Positions 27,866 to 40,229 of a stretch of DNA of 64,000 nt are shown piece by piece. Source of the DNA: Trichinella spiralis (Eukaryota > Nematoda > Enoplea > Trichinellida > Trichinellidae); the NCBI GenBank assembly GCA_000181795.3, contig CM012953.1:15386664-15450663 (forward strand), read 5' to 3'. Below the pieces are notes generated by a model that saw only the letters and a program-made list of their open reading frames with translations, was not told the origin of the DNA and searched no databases. The translations under genes and the position numbers were made by a program. How positions within the stretch are numbered: position 1 is the stretch's first letter; the number at the start of each line of letters is the position of its first letter.

Positions 27866-29047
27866 TCATTTATTTATTGGAAGGTAGTTGAAAAGAGCAC
27901 CAACTGGAAAGTGATCCGATCCATGAATGCTGTTTGGCATGGATTTGTTCAGTTTGTCCATTTGAAATGAGCGAAAATCGATCCGGCGTACCCATTCCAG
28001 GAGACCAATTGGAACCGAACCCGCGGCTTGTTCGTCCGTGGGCGACGAGTAGAAAATATGATCGACGATGTGATGATTCGGAGAGGCAAACGAAACTTTC
28101 TCTTCGTGCTCGCTGAAGTGATAAACCGAGTCGAACGCAAACGTGTGACCAAGAGAAGCTTTGCGAAACGAAGAAGCATGCGTCGTGGTGGGCGTGGCCT
28201 GGGCGTCTTCCTTGAAGCAGCAGTTGCTTTCGTCGATTCCCAATTCTGGCGGCAACAGTGGAAACTGCAAACCAGAGCCCACTTTGCGAAAATAGCCGGA
28301 TACGTGATATTTGTCGACAAACGGATAAAACAGAACCCCGTTCAAAATGAACGACAACACCGGAGACAAAGCGGTGGAGTTGAAATCGCCGCACATGACC
28401 ACCGCCCGCTGTTGGCGCTGTCCACTGTTCCCATCTTCTACTGTGGCCAATTTTTTCACATGTGCCAAAAGTATGGCCAGTTGAATCAATTTCACATCAC
28501 CATTAATCTGATCCGCCCGTAGGTGCGTATTCGCCACGACAACAGTACGCTGAGCTTCGGTCAAGTCGGAACGTGCGTCCAAGGCTCGGATGCGCAAGCA
28601 TGCGATCAAGCCGATCTGATACGGGACGACAATTCTCCCGGGAATGGTCAGCTCGACACCTTTGACACTGACCATTGAAAAAACACTCCTCTTCCAGGCG
28701 ATCAGAATTCCATCGGGTCGGTCGCCTTTCTGCTTGTAAATCGTCGAATAGCCTCTGTAATAGAAATACGGTACAAACCACCGTTTCAAATCGGCTTCAT
28801 CAACTTCTTGAAGACAATAAACATCGGCACTGATTTCGTCGATCATTTTTTCCAAACAATTCCTACGGTACGTCCAGTTCAAATGTTGAGGATTGCAACG
28901 TCGATAGTTGTTGTTGTTCGTGCTGATCAACGTCTGACTGAGAACATTGTACGAGCAGACGCTGAATCCCGCACTGCCAGCTGAAATTTGGTACTCTCTG
29001 CCGGTGGTTTGTATTTCATTTTCGAGCAAATCATCCACCGACGACAT
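27866..29047 (-). CDS. Angel-like CCR4-family endonuclease/exonuclease/phosphatase protein
   Basis: A single uninterrupted exon encodes 393 residues. The start ATG (29047) is four codons after an in-frame TAA, so it is firm unless a 5' exon exists. The protein is one EEP domain: FSVCSYNVLSQTLIS at the start with the N of the metal site, VYCLQEVDEADLK with the catalytic Glu, the VANTHLRAD strand, MCGDFNSTALSPV, and the C-terminal GSDHFPVGALF with Asp-His. NYRRCNPQHLNWTYRR and LLEWVRRID place it with Angel1/2 proteins rather than CNOT6 (no leucine-rich repeats) or nocturnin. Angel proteins act on RNA 3' ends (2',3'-cyclic phosphates). The absence of introns stands out beside its many-exon neighbours. 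Stop and a possible AATAAA overlap at the 3' end. Confidence 0.88.
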   Translation of the reverse strand: MSSVDDLLENEIQTTGREYQISAGSAGFSVCSYNVLSQTLISTNNNNYRRCNPQHLNWTYRRNCLEKMIDEISADVYCLQEVDEADLKRWFVPYFYYRGYSTIYKQKGDRPDGILIAWKRSVFSMVSVKGVELTIPGRIVVPYQIGLIACLRIRALDARSDLTEAQRTVVVANTHLRADQINGDVKLIQLAILLAHVKKLATVEDGNSGQRQQRAVVMCGDFNSTALSPVLSFILNGVLFYPFVDKYHVSGYFRKVGSGLQFPLLPPELGIDESNCCFKEDAQATPTTTHASSFRKASLGHTFAFDSVYHFSEHEEKVSFASPNHHIVDHIFYSSPTDEQAAGSVPIGLLEWVRRIDFRSFQMDKLNKSMPNSIHGSDHFPVGALFNYLPINK

Positions 29048-31089
29048 CACCACGATCTCTTAACCCACCTATTCAAAATACAACGTCCTCCTTTAGCAAT
29101 TATGCACTGTCGATTGTGCTGAAATTATCAATTTTTTTAAATATACAATACAAGATGAATATGCTTAAATGATAAACGAAATACAACTATTTTCAAACAC
29201 AACCGATACGTATGCATTCATTCAATGCAAAATAAAACATACGAACAAAACTGATTCGAAAATAAATTAAACACAAAAAAACATCCTTCTTCCATGAAAT
29301 ATACAATAAAACTTGAAGTAATTTTCACAAATTATCCTAAACTAGCATTAAAAAATCGAGCATGGAAAATTGCTGACTGAATTATCAGTTTAAATTTATT
29401 CAATTAACACCTCAATAAAATTTATTAAAACGTACCATCGATTTTTACTGCTATACATGCAATAAATCGACTGCGCATCAATCAGCAACACAAAACAACA
29501 ACTTCAAAATAATCATCGGTAAAATAAATTCAAATGCACGAACAACAGTAGTCCATAATTATAATAAAAATACACGCATCATTATGAATTTTTTGAAAAA
29601 TAAATTAAGCTTAAATTAATCTAACCTTAAAATTTAAGAAACTTAATTATCAGTTAATGCAATTTTATGCATTGAAATGTAAATTTCAAATTTACTTTTT
29701 AATTTTTCAAGTTTGAGAAGGTTGACACATTTTACACAGTAATAATGAAAATCAGGTAATACTAATTTTTAAATTTTATTTGTAAATAGAGGACAATGAA
29801 GCAGATCTCATCAAATGGTGTTGGCCGTGGTCTCATCAAATTTTCAAATGATATCCTATCGTTATTTAACAGTATCCACTTTAATTAGGCATTTCCACGC
29901 ATCTGAAGTTCATACACAAACAAATCATAAAAATGTATTTATTTTTCAATATCAAAATGAACGTTAAAAAATTATATTTATCAACGTATATTGCTCAGTT
30001 TGGCAGTTTATAAAATAAACAAAATTAATAACTTCTGTGTAATTTTGAAAAATTGACAGATTAGAAGGATGGTTACGTTGGGAAAAATTAATTCTTATTG
30101 TTCATTTAAACTGTTTCAAAATTTTCAAACTGACTTACTTTATGACATAAAAATCTTTTACATTAACAATTTAAATGAAAATTTCAAATATTTGCATTGA
30201 AGCAAATTAAAATTAAACCAATTTTTGTTATCAATCAATCAATCAATCAGTCAATAACTAAAAATAAAGCTGAAGGTCATGTTGAACCAGTTTTGCAATC
30301 TTTATTTAACTGCAGCAATTATAATTTAAATTTTTTGCATACATCACTTATTCAAAATATCATCTAATTATGGTCTTTTAATTTGAAATTGACAATAAAT
30401 AAATCTTTGCAAACTTTGCAAAGAAATGCATTTTAACGTTGAAACAAAATAACATTTTACCGTATAATTCTGTTTTTTATTCACTTTTATTCATTCAACT
30501 GTTAAAATAAAAAAATTTCTGTCATTCTATGAAAACTGTTTAAAATATTTTTGTATACAAATGATTTACTGTAACATATTTTAGTCAAGTTTAAATTTTC
30601 AAAAGATAAAGAATAAATATCGAAATGTGAACGTTTGACAATTTAAACGGTTAAATAAATCAAAAATTATTATGTTAACATGTAGGTCTAAAACAAAAGA
30701 ATTTACATTCAATTATTTATCGTGTGGATATTGTAATAACTATTAATTATTACAATTGTAATAAACAATTGACATAGAAATTCAATACTGTCGTGAATAA
30801 ATGAAATTTTTTTTTATAAAAAATTCAACAAAATGCAAGCATGACTTATTTGTAAAAATCAAAAAAATTGGATGAAATCAGAATTTATTGAAATTAATTT
30901 GAAAATTGGGAAACGTAAAACAATTTGAAATTTCAAATTATCCAAGTTCCTGCATATTGATCAAAGGAACGAACTAAAAATAAGAATAAAACTGCAAACG
31001 TAAAGTAGATTTGATTGTATGTAATATATAATTCAGAAAAATTGACAAAAAAATAATAAAAGTGAATAATAATTTTCAAGTTTCACATT
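29048..31089. other. AT-rich intergenic region upstream of the Angel-like gene
   Basis: 2 kb without a supportable exon. A short ATCA repeat lies at 30231-30254, and TCTCATCAAA occurs twice between about 29805 and 29840. Nothing else stands out. Confidence 0.65.
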
Positions 31090-32500
31090 TCACCAAAGAC
31101 CCTTGGAAAAGCCACCCGGTGGCTGACGAACCCTGGCACTTTGCGAAATTGGTTTCTTTGTAAAACTTTCCTCTTCAAATTCATTTTTATTGAAATTGTT
31201 GTTCGTGTCGTTTGTATTTGCATCCGAGAAGCTAATTTTGGTCAAGCCATTTTCACTTCCACTAGTTTCATTTTTGGACAAGTCCCCATTGAACATACCG
31301 TCCATTTGGTCAATGGTATCATCGTCTTCGGATGCTCTTTTCAAATTGCCATTATGCTTCACTACCACTTAAAAAAAGCAATTTTCAAACCAATTCTTTG
31401 AACTGTCCAAAGTGGTCGAAATTGTTGAATAAACTGCATCAGTTTTATGAGCAATTTTAAAAATTAAAAATATTTTCAATTATACCAATTGGCCTTCTTT
31501 TTTGAAACTCGTTTCATTTTTACGGCAACAGAAAGTTCAAGTAACCTTGAAAATTTTCATACAATCTACCGCGATAAAGGCAGTGAAAAAAGCAACTTCT
31601 TGAAAATCAAGTTCACAATCGATAATAAATTCAGTTAAAATTAACATGAAAATTTTACGATAACATTTATTATTATTCAAAAAAAACGACCGTTTTATGA
31701 GATTTTCAAGTTTGTCATATTAAAATGAAAACATAATCTTGTACTAGTATTATTGCAAAATTTTTATAATCTAAAAGTTTTATTTGCTCATTTAATGAAT
31801 AATTAATTGAAGAAATTTTTTGTTTAACAATCTGAATGAATAAAGTTAGTTTGAAAAGATTCTTTATTTCAATAATGATAAAATTTAATTCGAACCTGCT
31901 TCTTTTTTGACAACTGCAACAGGAGATTTTTGGTCATGCGTACAAAAGACAGATGAACGATATGTATCAGACAAACGAGAACGTCGTGGGGTAAACTCTT
32001 GGTCTGTTGTTCCAAAAAGACGATCTTTGGTATTCAAATTGGCACTAGGTGATTTCTAAATGCAAATTATTTGTTAAAAATTCATTATATATATATAACA
32101 CATCCACATCCATGTTTTATAATACAAAATTTATTTATCATTATGATATACAGTAAAATCAACGAATAAGAATTTCAATAGTTGATTTAATTAAATATAA
32201 TAGTATCATTAATAAGAGAAAAGTCGAATAAAATTTCAAATGGAATAATAATTATAATAATAGAATTGAATAAATAAATAATGTGGAATTTCTTACTTTC
32301 ATTGAAGGTCTGAATTCAGATTCCATTGCAGCGAAGATTGAAGATTTTTGATTATTTCGAACCCGACGTGGCGTAGCAGAAGGGCAGCGGTCAGAATGGA
32401 GCGAGAAGATATCACTGCCGAAATGACTTGGGGTTGTATTCGTCCTGGTTAAATGGAAATAATTTTCACTTTTGACATTGCATGTTCCACTTTTTGCCAT
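31090..32500 (-). CDS. Jupiter / HN1 (JPT) microtubule-associated protein homolog
   Basis: Three exons join in phase to 213 residues (Drosophila Jupiter has about 208): 32297-32500, 31896-32055 and 31090-31367. Jupiter binds and stabilises microtubules. The sequence is hydrophilic and probably disordered, with no membrane segment. Landmarks match fly Jupiter in order: GSDIFS near residue 29, TPRRVRNNQKSSIFAAMES (fly: TPRNVKNRMASNIFAAEK), KDRLFGTTDQEFTPRR (fly: SRLFGEPTRPITPGK) and the C-terminus RQPPGGFSKGLW (fly: IPPGGYSSGLW). The N-terminal PPGG box of other family members is not obvious here. The third exon is acidic and rich in Asn and Ser. The start is the only in-frame Met near the first conserved box. 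Confidence 0.85.
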
Positions 32501-35500
32501 TTTGCCGGTTTAAAATTTAACTTTTGTTCACAATAACAGCTTTGAACATACAATACAGTGGAAAACTGAAGATTTCTCAAGACTTTTCCACAACGGTCAA
32601 GGTCGACAGATGCTTTCGACAAAATTTAAATTTAAACTTCAAAATAAACTCTACGAAATTCTCTTTTCACACTTATCTCATCTCACACTCTTATTATACT
32701 TTTCTTTTCACGCTCCAAGCTATTATATATATAGCCTCAATGAGGGAGCTTTATTCCAATACTGTGAAGCAAATTTCCCCCATACAAATGTTGGAAAAAA
32801 TAGAACATGAATTTTTTTGTTTAGGTAAAATTACAAAAAAAAATTATTTAAATAAATTTTAAAAGTCACACTGCTATTCTGTCAATAAATAATTTTTGAA
32901 CATTTACATTTTATACCTCAGTCAAAAGTGAAGAAAACATTCGCTAAATAATCAACACTCGCAATAATTTAATATTGAAAATTAGTTTAGGAATTACGAA
33001 GAATTAAGAACATTTAGCTTTGCTAATACTCAGTTTAATATATGTGTGCAGATTTTTAATCTCAATATCAGTGTCCCGCATTTGATGATGCAATTGCCAG
33101 GATAGACAGAGGCTTTTTACTGATTACTGAAGTCAATTGATTGACTGAGTTGTAGTTTCACATAAATAATGCAATTTTTGCAATACTATAAGAAAAAAAA
33201 AGATTATAAAAGATTTAAATATGATTTAAAATGAAAATAATTTTTCAGTTGGTGCATTGGAAATGTTTCACAACAATTCGACAATCTGAACAAATATATA
33301 AACTGCTTATTCCATTATATAAATTGTTGGTTAACGAGAAATTCAATACACGTAAAACTTTTCAACACTACATTAAATCAAGATGTTTGCTAATATAAAA
33401 GCAAACTGTTTTTACATACGTATTTCTATGGTGTTAAATAAAAATTTTTGAACAATAACCTCTGATAGGCCTAGGTACTATCACAGCAACAGCAAGATAA
33501 TTCTTAGAGATTATAAATTTAAGTTGTATCTACATTTATTGAATTTATTTGTTTTCGGAAAATATTGCTAAAATATTCAAAAACATGCTTTTGTAAAAAT
33601 AAATTTAAACATAATATACTGATACATTGCTAAAATAAATGAAACACCTTTTTATTGCATTACAATTTTGAAAATTGACAATAAATTAAAAGTACCTTTT
33701 AGAATAAATTTTCAACTAATAAACCACACGGAATGTACAAAATTCAAATACTTTAGAATTATTGCATTTTATTTTATTTTGAAATGAAACCAATTTCATC
33801 GACTGAACTGTTTTGTTCTTTTAGCCGAATTTAGGCCAAAGCTTAAATTAATTATTAATGTTTCTAATGAAAGCGTAAATGCAGCATAAGTAGACATGTG
33901 AAAATTGACCTCTGTTTTCGAATAAAATTTAATAAAATTTCTTCTGAGCAATAAAATCGAAATGACACTCTGAAACTCAATTAGCCAATTCTCTGCCGAT
34001 GAACAACAATCCGCCTAAAACGGCTGCCTAATTCAATGCAGCATTCATTTATTTTTCATTAATTATCCTCAAGTAACAGCAATTTAAAATATACTTTAAT
34101 AACAAAAGACAAATAAAATAGTTTAAAGTTAATAAATACAAATTCTTATACTTATCTCTAACTGATAATAGAATTGTATTTAAACAAGTAGATAGATAAG
34201 ATTACAAAGATATTGCAAAGCTTAAATATTCAAGAGATGGACTGAAGTGTAAGGTACAATTGAAGTAAAATGTAAAACATGCTAATTGCATCTTTGGGTA
34301 TCTATTACACTGATTCGCTTGAAAAATTCCATTAAATTAGATGAAAAAGCTGTCGATGCGTGTAAAAAATCAAATAAAAATGGCATATATTCCAATATGT
34401 TTTCTTTAAAATATTCATTTCAACCTTCATTTTAAGAATTCAAAAGCAGTCGTTAAGCATTCAAATAGCACAAAGCACAATGAACAAAGTCAAGAAATTG
34501 CCCTGTTGAATGCTAATTTAAAACATTCTTTTTTCTTGTTTAAAAAGCTGCTAAATTTGCAACGGAAGATGCTAAATGAAAAAGCGCGTAATTTTGTCTT
34601 CCTTCATTTATCTTTTGATATTTTATTGCATTAAAAAATTAATTATAATAACTATAAAATTCTCTTAATTTCCTAATTAAGTTAATTTTTCAACTTGCTG
34701 TGCTTGGCTTTTTTAAAATAGTATAACCAATTTTTTACAAAGTACTTGACGTTTTAATAGACCTTTAATGACATGGTAAAATTGTAATTCACATCATGCA
34801 TGCAATCTTTTCAACTGATATGCAAAATTTATGCACGGCAATGTCAAAAGTCGGTTTGAAGTTAATTTGTAAATTTCATGCAAAATGGGTTAATGATCAA
34901 TGCACAACCCAAATTTCAAATCAAGTATTATCACTTCTCATTCAAATATTTCAAGGATTGATCGCAGTTCAATTTAAATATTTCTGACGTTTCTTTTCTC
35001 ATTATGAAATGCACAAATTATTGCATTTACAATATGAATAACATTCTTCTATTTTCATTTAAGCAAGTACCTTTATAAATTTATAATAAAACAAAAGTCA
35101 GAGATGAGAATTTATGGCCTATGTTCATTTATTTCATTTTCAATTTCAAAATGAAAGAGTTTAATGTAAAATAATAAAAATTCACAACTCCACCCGTAAA
35201 TCAATCATAGGTTGAAAAGGAAACCATTTTGTCAATTTCAGTTAAGCAAAATACCAATTACGGCGCTAAAATGGAACAAGTTTTAAAATAATCAAAAATT
35301 TCTGAATAATCAACTTATACACACTTGTTGCTTTCATATTACAACATTTTTTAGTTTAAATAAAACGTATTTCAAACATTAAAGTCATAGAAGTTATGCT
35401 AATATTTGTTTAATAGCTACATTCAGTTTGTAATTCTAAAAATAGTCAACACCCTTTCTTTGAAGCTTAAAGCAAGACCATGTATGCGATTGAAATTTTC

Positions 35501-35600
35501 TTTCTTTCAAATTGCCAAGGAAGCTAATTGTCATAAAAACAATAGCTGCATTGAAAACAGTTAAATGGAATTATTGAATTTGTTTTTATCAATAGATTTA
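32501..35600. other. Gene-poor AT-rich region
   Basis: 3.1 kb of very AT-rich DNA. No exon can be supported. A short minus-strand open stretch around 33970-34030 (ending GLLFIGRELAN then stop, after an acceptor-like GAATTAG) might be a terminal exon but is only 16 codons long. Confidence 0.6.
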
Positions 35601-36253
35601 ACAATTCATTCTTGTCATGCAAACCCGTAGGAGGAAACAACATTTTGGCACGACAGTAACTTTCCAAAAGTCACAATTGAAATAATTTCTTCTTTAATTT
35701 AAAATTAAAGATATTGAATATTCGCTTCCTTATAAGGCGCTTTTCAAATTTTTCACTAAAGATATTTTTATCCTCTCAACTTGCACAAAAGTTAACCATG
35801 AAAATCGTTAATAAGAAAAATATTTCAAGAAGACATAAATTCATCACAAAAATAATAAGCAATTTTGCTTAAAAAATACAATTTATGCCACCTACATGTA
35901 CTTGAAGCAGTACAAAGAAAAGCATGCATTAAAATACTGTTGCATGCAGAGAGAAGATTCGATAAATAAGTATCAAAAATAAGTCAAAAATTTATTCCGT
36001 TACTTTTAAAAGAGGAAACAGAAAAGAGAAAAAAAATTACCGGCTGGAAGAACAGTAATAAAAAACCGCCTGACTTTGTTCGGTCATGTTCAAACTTTGC
36101 CACTTTGTTAAAGAAATTAAATATCAAAGAAAGAGGCACTGTCAGATGTTGATGATAAAATTACGTCCATGTGAATTAAATTGAATTTCAACTTTTTTCA
36201 AAACAATATATGCACATTACAACACTATCTGTAAATGTCTTAAAATGATTCAG

Positions 36254-36453
36254 GAGCGGGAAAATTTTTTTCTACAATTCCAATCTCTGATTTACCAAAT
36301 AAACTGCTCAATAAAGATAATCAAGTACCAAACATTTTATTTCATCCTCGCACCAAGGCAGTTGTAGGGAGTCAACAATTTTATGTGCCGTCTGGTAATA
36401 CTCCGCAATTTCTCAAGGGAATACTCAACAGGCATTTGGAGCATCAATTATAG
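36254..36453 (+). pseudogene. Candidate terminal exon, product unknown
   Basis: After an acceptor GATTCAG the frame is open for 65 codons to TAG, with balanced composition unlike the flanks; the minus strand is closed here. Readable pieces include FFSTIPISDLPNKLL, VPNILFHPRTKAVVGSQQF and TPQFLKGILNRHLEHQL. I do not recognise the protein. No matching upstream exon could be fixed, so it may be a real last exon or a relic. Confidence 0.25.
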
Positions 36454-36889
36454 ATTTTGACCTTTTCGTCAATCACTATATACTACATCATTGCTGAAAT
36501 GCAATATTGATTTCATCGATATTTGCAGAAGCGGCGCATTTTGTGTTTGCAAGATTTAGACGGATGATGTTAATTTGCATCTATGCTTCATCGAATGTGA
36601 GCATCAGATGATGCATAAAATGTTATTCATTAAGAATAACAACAATAACAAATAGCTTACCTTTGAAACGGAGCTTTAAAATATCTGCAAGGTTCAAGAT
36701 TCATCGTTGTATAACTAAATAACTAGCAATCAGTTCACATATAACGTACGAATTGAGAATTCGTCAAGTAAAAATAAAAGGAAGTTCGATCTCTGCAGTT
36801 AGTTAGATTCAATAAATTAATAATCAAAAATATGTCAATTTTCAAAGCTAAAAATGGTAAATAGTGTGTGCTAAGGATGGCAATTCAAA

Positions 36890-37090
36890 TTAACATCGCC
36901 AACAGAAGCTGAAGGGCTTTTCAGGATAACCGTGCCTAATTAGCTCAAACTTCACATCCATTCTAATGGCAATAAAATCAGCAATCAGAGTAAAAAAGAA
37001 AAGAAGTTCCACGATGGGAAAATTGTAATAACCAATGAGGGCGGAAATTGACTCAATGTAAGGCACGCGACATTGATCCGTGTTTTTGGT
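36890..37090 (-). pseudogene. Candidate membrane-protein exon or relic
   Basis: A 66-codon minus-strand frame without an early ATG contains DQCRVPYIESISALIG, a hydrophobic run IVELLFFFTLIADFIAI and then FELIRHGYPEKPFSFCWRC before a stop. The hydrophobic segment and the charged tail look like a piece of a membrane protein. A canonical donor could not be placed (only CGAT|GTTAAT). Product unknown. Confidence 0.22.
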
Positions 37091-37175
37091 TTATTAAGAA
37101 AAATTATTGACAAGTGGCAACAAGAGCGATTACATCTAGCTGCAGTTAGCTAGTTGTGATTGTTATTAGCCAACG

Positions 37176-37290
37176 TCGATATAAAATAGATATTAGTAAG
37201 TGAAGAACAGATCTCACTCTTTTTCTCGTCTGGTACATCATGTCGAGAAAAACAAATGAGACTGTTTATGAATACGCCAAATTATGCCCT
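37176..37290 (+). promoter_or_regulatory. TATA-box promoter-like module and possible 17-codon first exon
   Basis: TATAAAA at 37180-37186, preceded by CCAACGTCGA, lies 54-60 bases before an ATG (37240). That ATG opens 17 codons (MSRKTNETVYEYAKLCP) ending exactly at a GTAAGC donor (37291). The frame is phase 0 at the donor. The minus strand is also open here, so coding use is uncertain. Confidence 0.3.
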
Positions 37291-37470
37291 GTAAGCGGAA
37301 ATCTTTTCTAATAGTAATATCGTGGATAATCCCCTTTGGCAAAACGTCTCTTGGTCAATAAATATAATTTTCCCAGCTGATTGAGATTGAGATCAAGAAA
37401 GACCATCTGCCAAGCTCGTGCAAGCTTACTTGTCAAATGGCAAAGCTTATTAAACAGTGCCATTTATGCT

Positions 37471-40195
37471 TTTCTTAAATTTTCTTATGAAAGAAATTTT
37501 GACCAAATCATTGATTGTATATTGATTACATCAACCAGAATTTTTTCTAAATAAAAGTTATTACAAATTTATGCTTTTGCTACTCTTCAATTTCACAGAA
37601 TCAAAATATTATTTTACTGATAGCAATTTTTACACCGTTATGCAGGGCATAGGCAATAATGCTTACAGATAAAAATGTATTTGCAACCGTTACAACAAGA
37701 AGTTAAGAAGAAAATGTATGATTTTGAACACGGATGTGGTTTTGAATAAGGATAAAGCGTTTTACATTTAACAAATTGATCACCATATAATATTATAATA
37801 TTATAAAATTCTAATTAATAATCTAAAGTAATTATAATGTGATTTCTGTTAACATTAAAAAATTAAATTTTGATTTTTAATTTCATAAATGAAATATTGT
37901 AAATTTAATGACTTTCATTAAAATATTAAAAAAAAATTATAAATTTGTTTCATCAAATAGTATTAAGTAAGGTAAAAAAAGCCGCAAATTCATCAAAAGC
38001 AATGCAACAGCAAAGTAGAACCATATCTTAAAACTGCACTTAACAAGTAAGCATATTTCATGTTATATTATTATTATGTCAGTATGTCATTAGAAAGTAG
38101 AAGGATTATAACTGTTTCCACTTCTAATAGATAGTAAATTTCCATTTAATTATAATGACAATAATATTAATTCAAAAACAACTTAAAAATTAATTAAGTG
38201 ATTATAATATTTTTATAATAAGATAAATAATAATGCACTATTTTTTACAAATTTAAAATGAAGGAAAATCTATAAAACAAAACATCAAACATGAATTGTA
38301 AATCAAAACTGCATAGATAAAATAAGATTAGTAAAAGTAGAATAAGTAATTTTTGCTCGAATTTGGCATTAAAAATATAATTATATTCTAATGCAACATA
38401 ACTGATTAATTAATAAATATTACATCTAATAGTTAACATCTGTTGAAGTAATAACTGTAACAAGTAATAATTATGTAGGAAGTAACAATCCTTTCGTAAT
38501 TCTAAGATATTTTGAAATTTAAAAAAATTTTTGAACAATACGAATGAAATTGCATGTTAGTATTACAAAATCAATTGTAAATTATTTATCATATGCTTGG
38601 CTTTAATGGCAAAGCATTAAAGCATATTTTCTGTTTCATGATTTCATTGTTCATTATTACAAAAGAAATAAATAAATGAGCTCCATGTTTAAGAAACTGT
38701 CAATATTTTTACTTTTAAACTATGGCATGAAATAATATTATTAGTAAAAACACCGCTTCTCAAGGATACACTTAATGCCTATCAAAAATTTATGCACCAC
38801 TTTGTTTTAATCAAGCATCTTTTTTCTAAAATACACTGATTTATGCCAATTTTGTAGCATGAAACTGATCTTTTTCTACTTATCTGAATTGATTACTACA
38901 TAGTAGTTGCAACAAATTTTCTAAGCAGTTAAAAAACATATTTTATGCTTCTAAAATTCAAAATGAAAATTAATAAAGCATAAAATTTGCGTAACTCAAC
39001 AATTTAAGGCCACTCTATTGATCATAAGATTATTTTTAAAAGGCTTTCCATTTTCATTAGTTCCTCAGGTGATGTATGTACCTTGAATAATTTCTTTTTC
39101 AAAAATTTTATAATTCTTATTGAGCAAGCTGTGATTGCACAAAATTTGATTTTAATTAAGCTTTCATTTTGAAATATCACTAAAGTGCAATTTCTTGGCA
39201 AATTCAGCAGAAAAAGCAGTGGTAAGAATTGTTTATTAGGCTAAATCATTTTACACCATCTTTTTTGCTTCATCACATAACTGCAATTTCTGTGAATCTA
39301 TTTTATAAAATTCAATTTCATAAAATTATTTAGAAAAACTACAAATATGCTAACTTTGTGATACTGGATTTACTTATGAAGCATCTACCATTATAATGAT
39401 CTTCTGTCACCAGAAGCATATTAAAAAAAATATTTTATCAAAATATATTTGAAATTCTTTTTTAAGTCAAACAAATAATACATAAAAGCATACCCATTAC
39501 AAGTTTTTGCTTTCATATTTTTTTAAAATTTGATTACATTTCATTTTTTGCATTTATTCATTTGCTGCAAAATCAGATTTTAAATTCAAAGGCTTAGCGA
39601 ATGGAAATTTGCCTGACATTATAAGAATTGATAAAATCTATCTAAATTAAAAGAAAATAACTTATTTAAAAATCCAAGCATCATTTAACATTGTAAAGCA
39701 ATAAACAAACTAGTAATTATTTACAAAGTGTTTTATAACAGCAGAAAATATGCAAAATTACTACGGCATGATTTTTCAACTAGAGTTTCATAATTATTTT
39801 TTTAGCATAATATATGTTAAAAAATTTCAGTTATTAATATAAAAATATAGTAGAATAGACGTATAAGGCTTGGAATCTCTCATCAAATTTTTTGATATTT
39901 ACCAGACACAAATATATAAACACCAAGCTGTATAAAAATTTTTCTTTAGGTAAATCTGATCAGGCAATATGATCATAAACTTATTGCTTATCATCTAGTC
40001 ATCATTTCACAACAAAGTTACTGTATTTTGAAATTTTCAAATTTAAAATCGCAATTTTCATTTTACTGACATAATTTTTTATTTTTCATAAACAAATGCT
40101 TCGTTAGATTTGCTTTTATGTATAGTAAATAGAGTCATCAAAAAAAGGATTTTTAATTAAATGAATAAATTTTATTATATATATTATATATATTT

Positions 40196-40229
<34 letters not shown>

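Larger units (their letters stand above)
35601..37470. other. Island of coding-like sequence with no resolvable gene model
   Basis: Base composition becomes less AT-rich than the deserts on both sides, and several open stretches with splice signals occur on both strands: plus 35618-35656 and 36254-36453; minus 37290-37456, 37090-36890 and a first-exon-like piece at 36704-36661. They do not assemble into one model, and some overlap on opposite strands. It may be an unrecognised fast-evolving gene, a decaying gene or an old transposon. Confidence 0.4.

Noticed and set aside
27870..28394. 174-codon minus-strand frame in a second reading frame
   Set aside because: Overlaps the nuclease gene in another frame, has no recognisable domain, and is explained by the codon composition of the real gene.
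28028..28522. 164-codon open frame on the plus strand
   Set aside because: Lies entirely antisense to the Angel-like gene, whose EEP motifs are all in the other strand; it is a shadow of GC-richer coding sequence.
30231..30254. ATCA tandem units considered as the start of a CRISPR-like or satellite array
   Set aside because: Only six 4-base units without spacers; a simple microsatellite.
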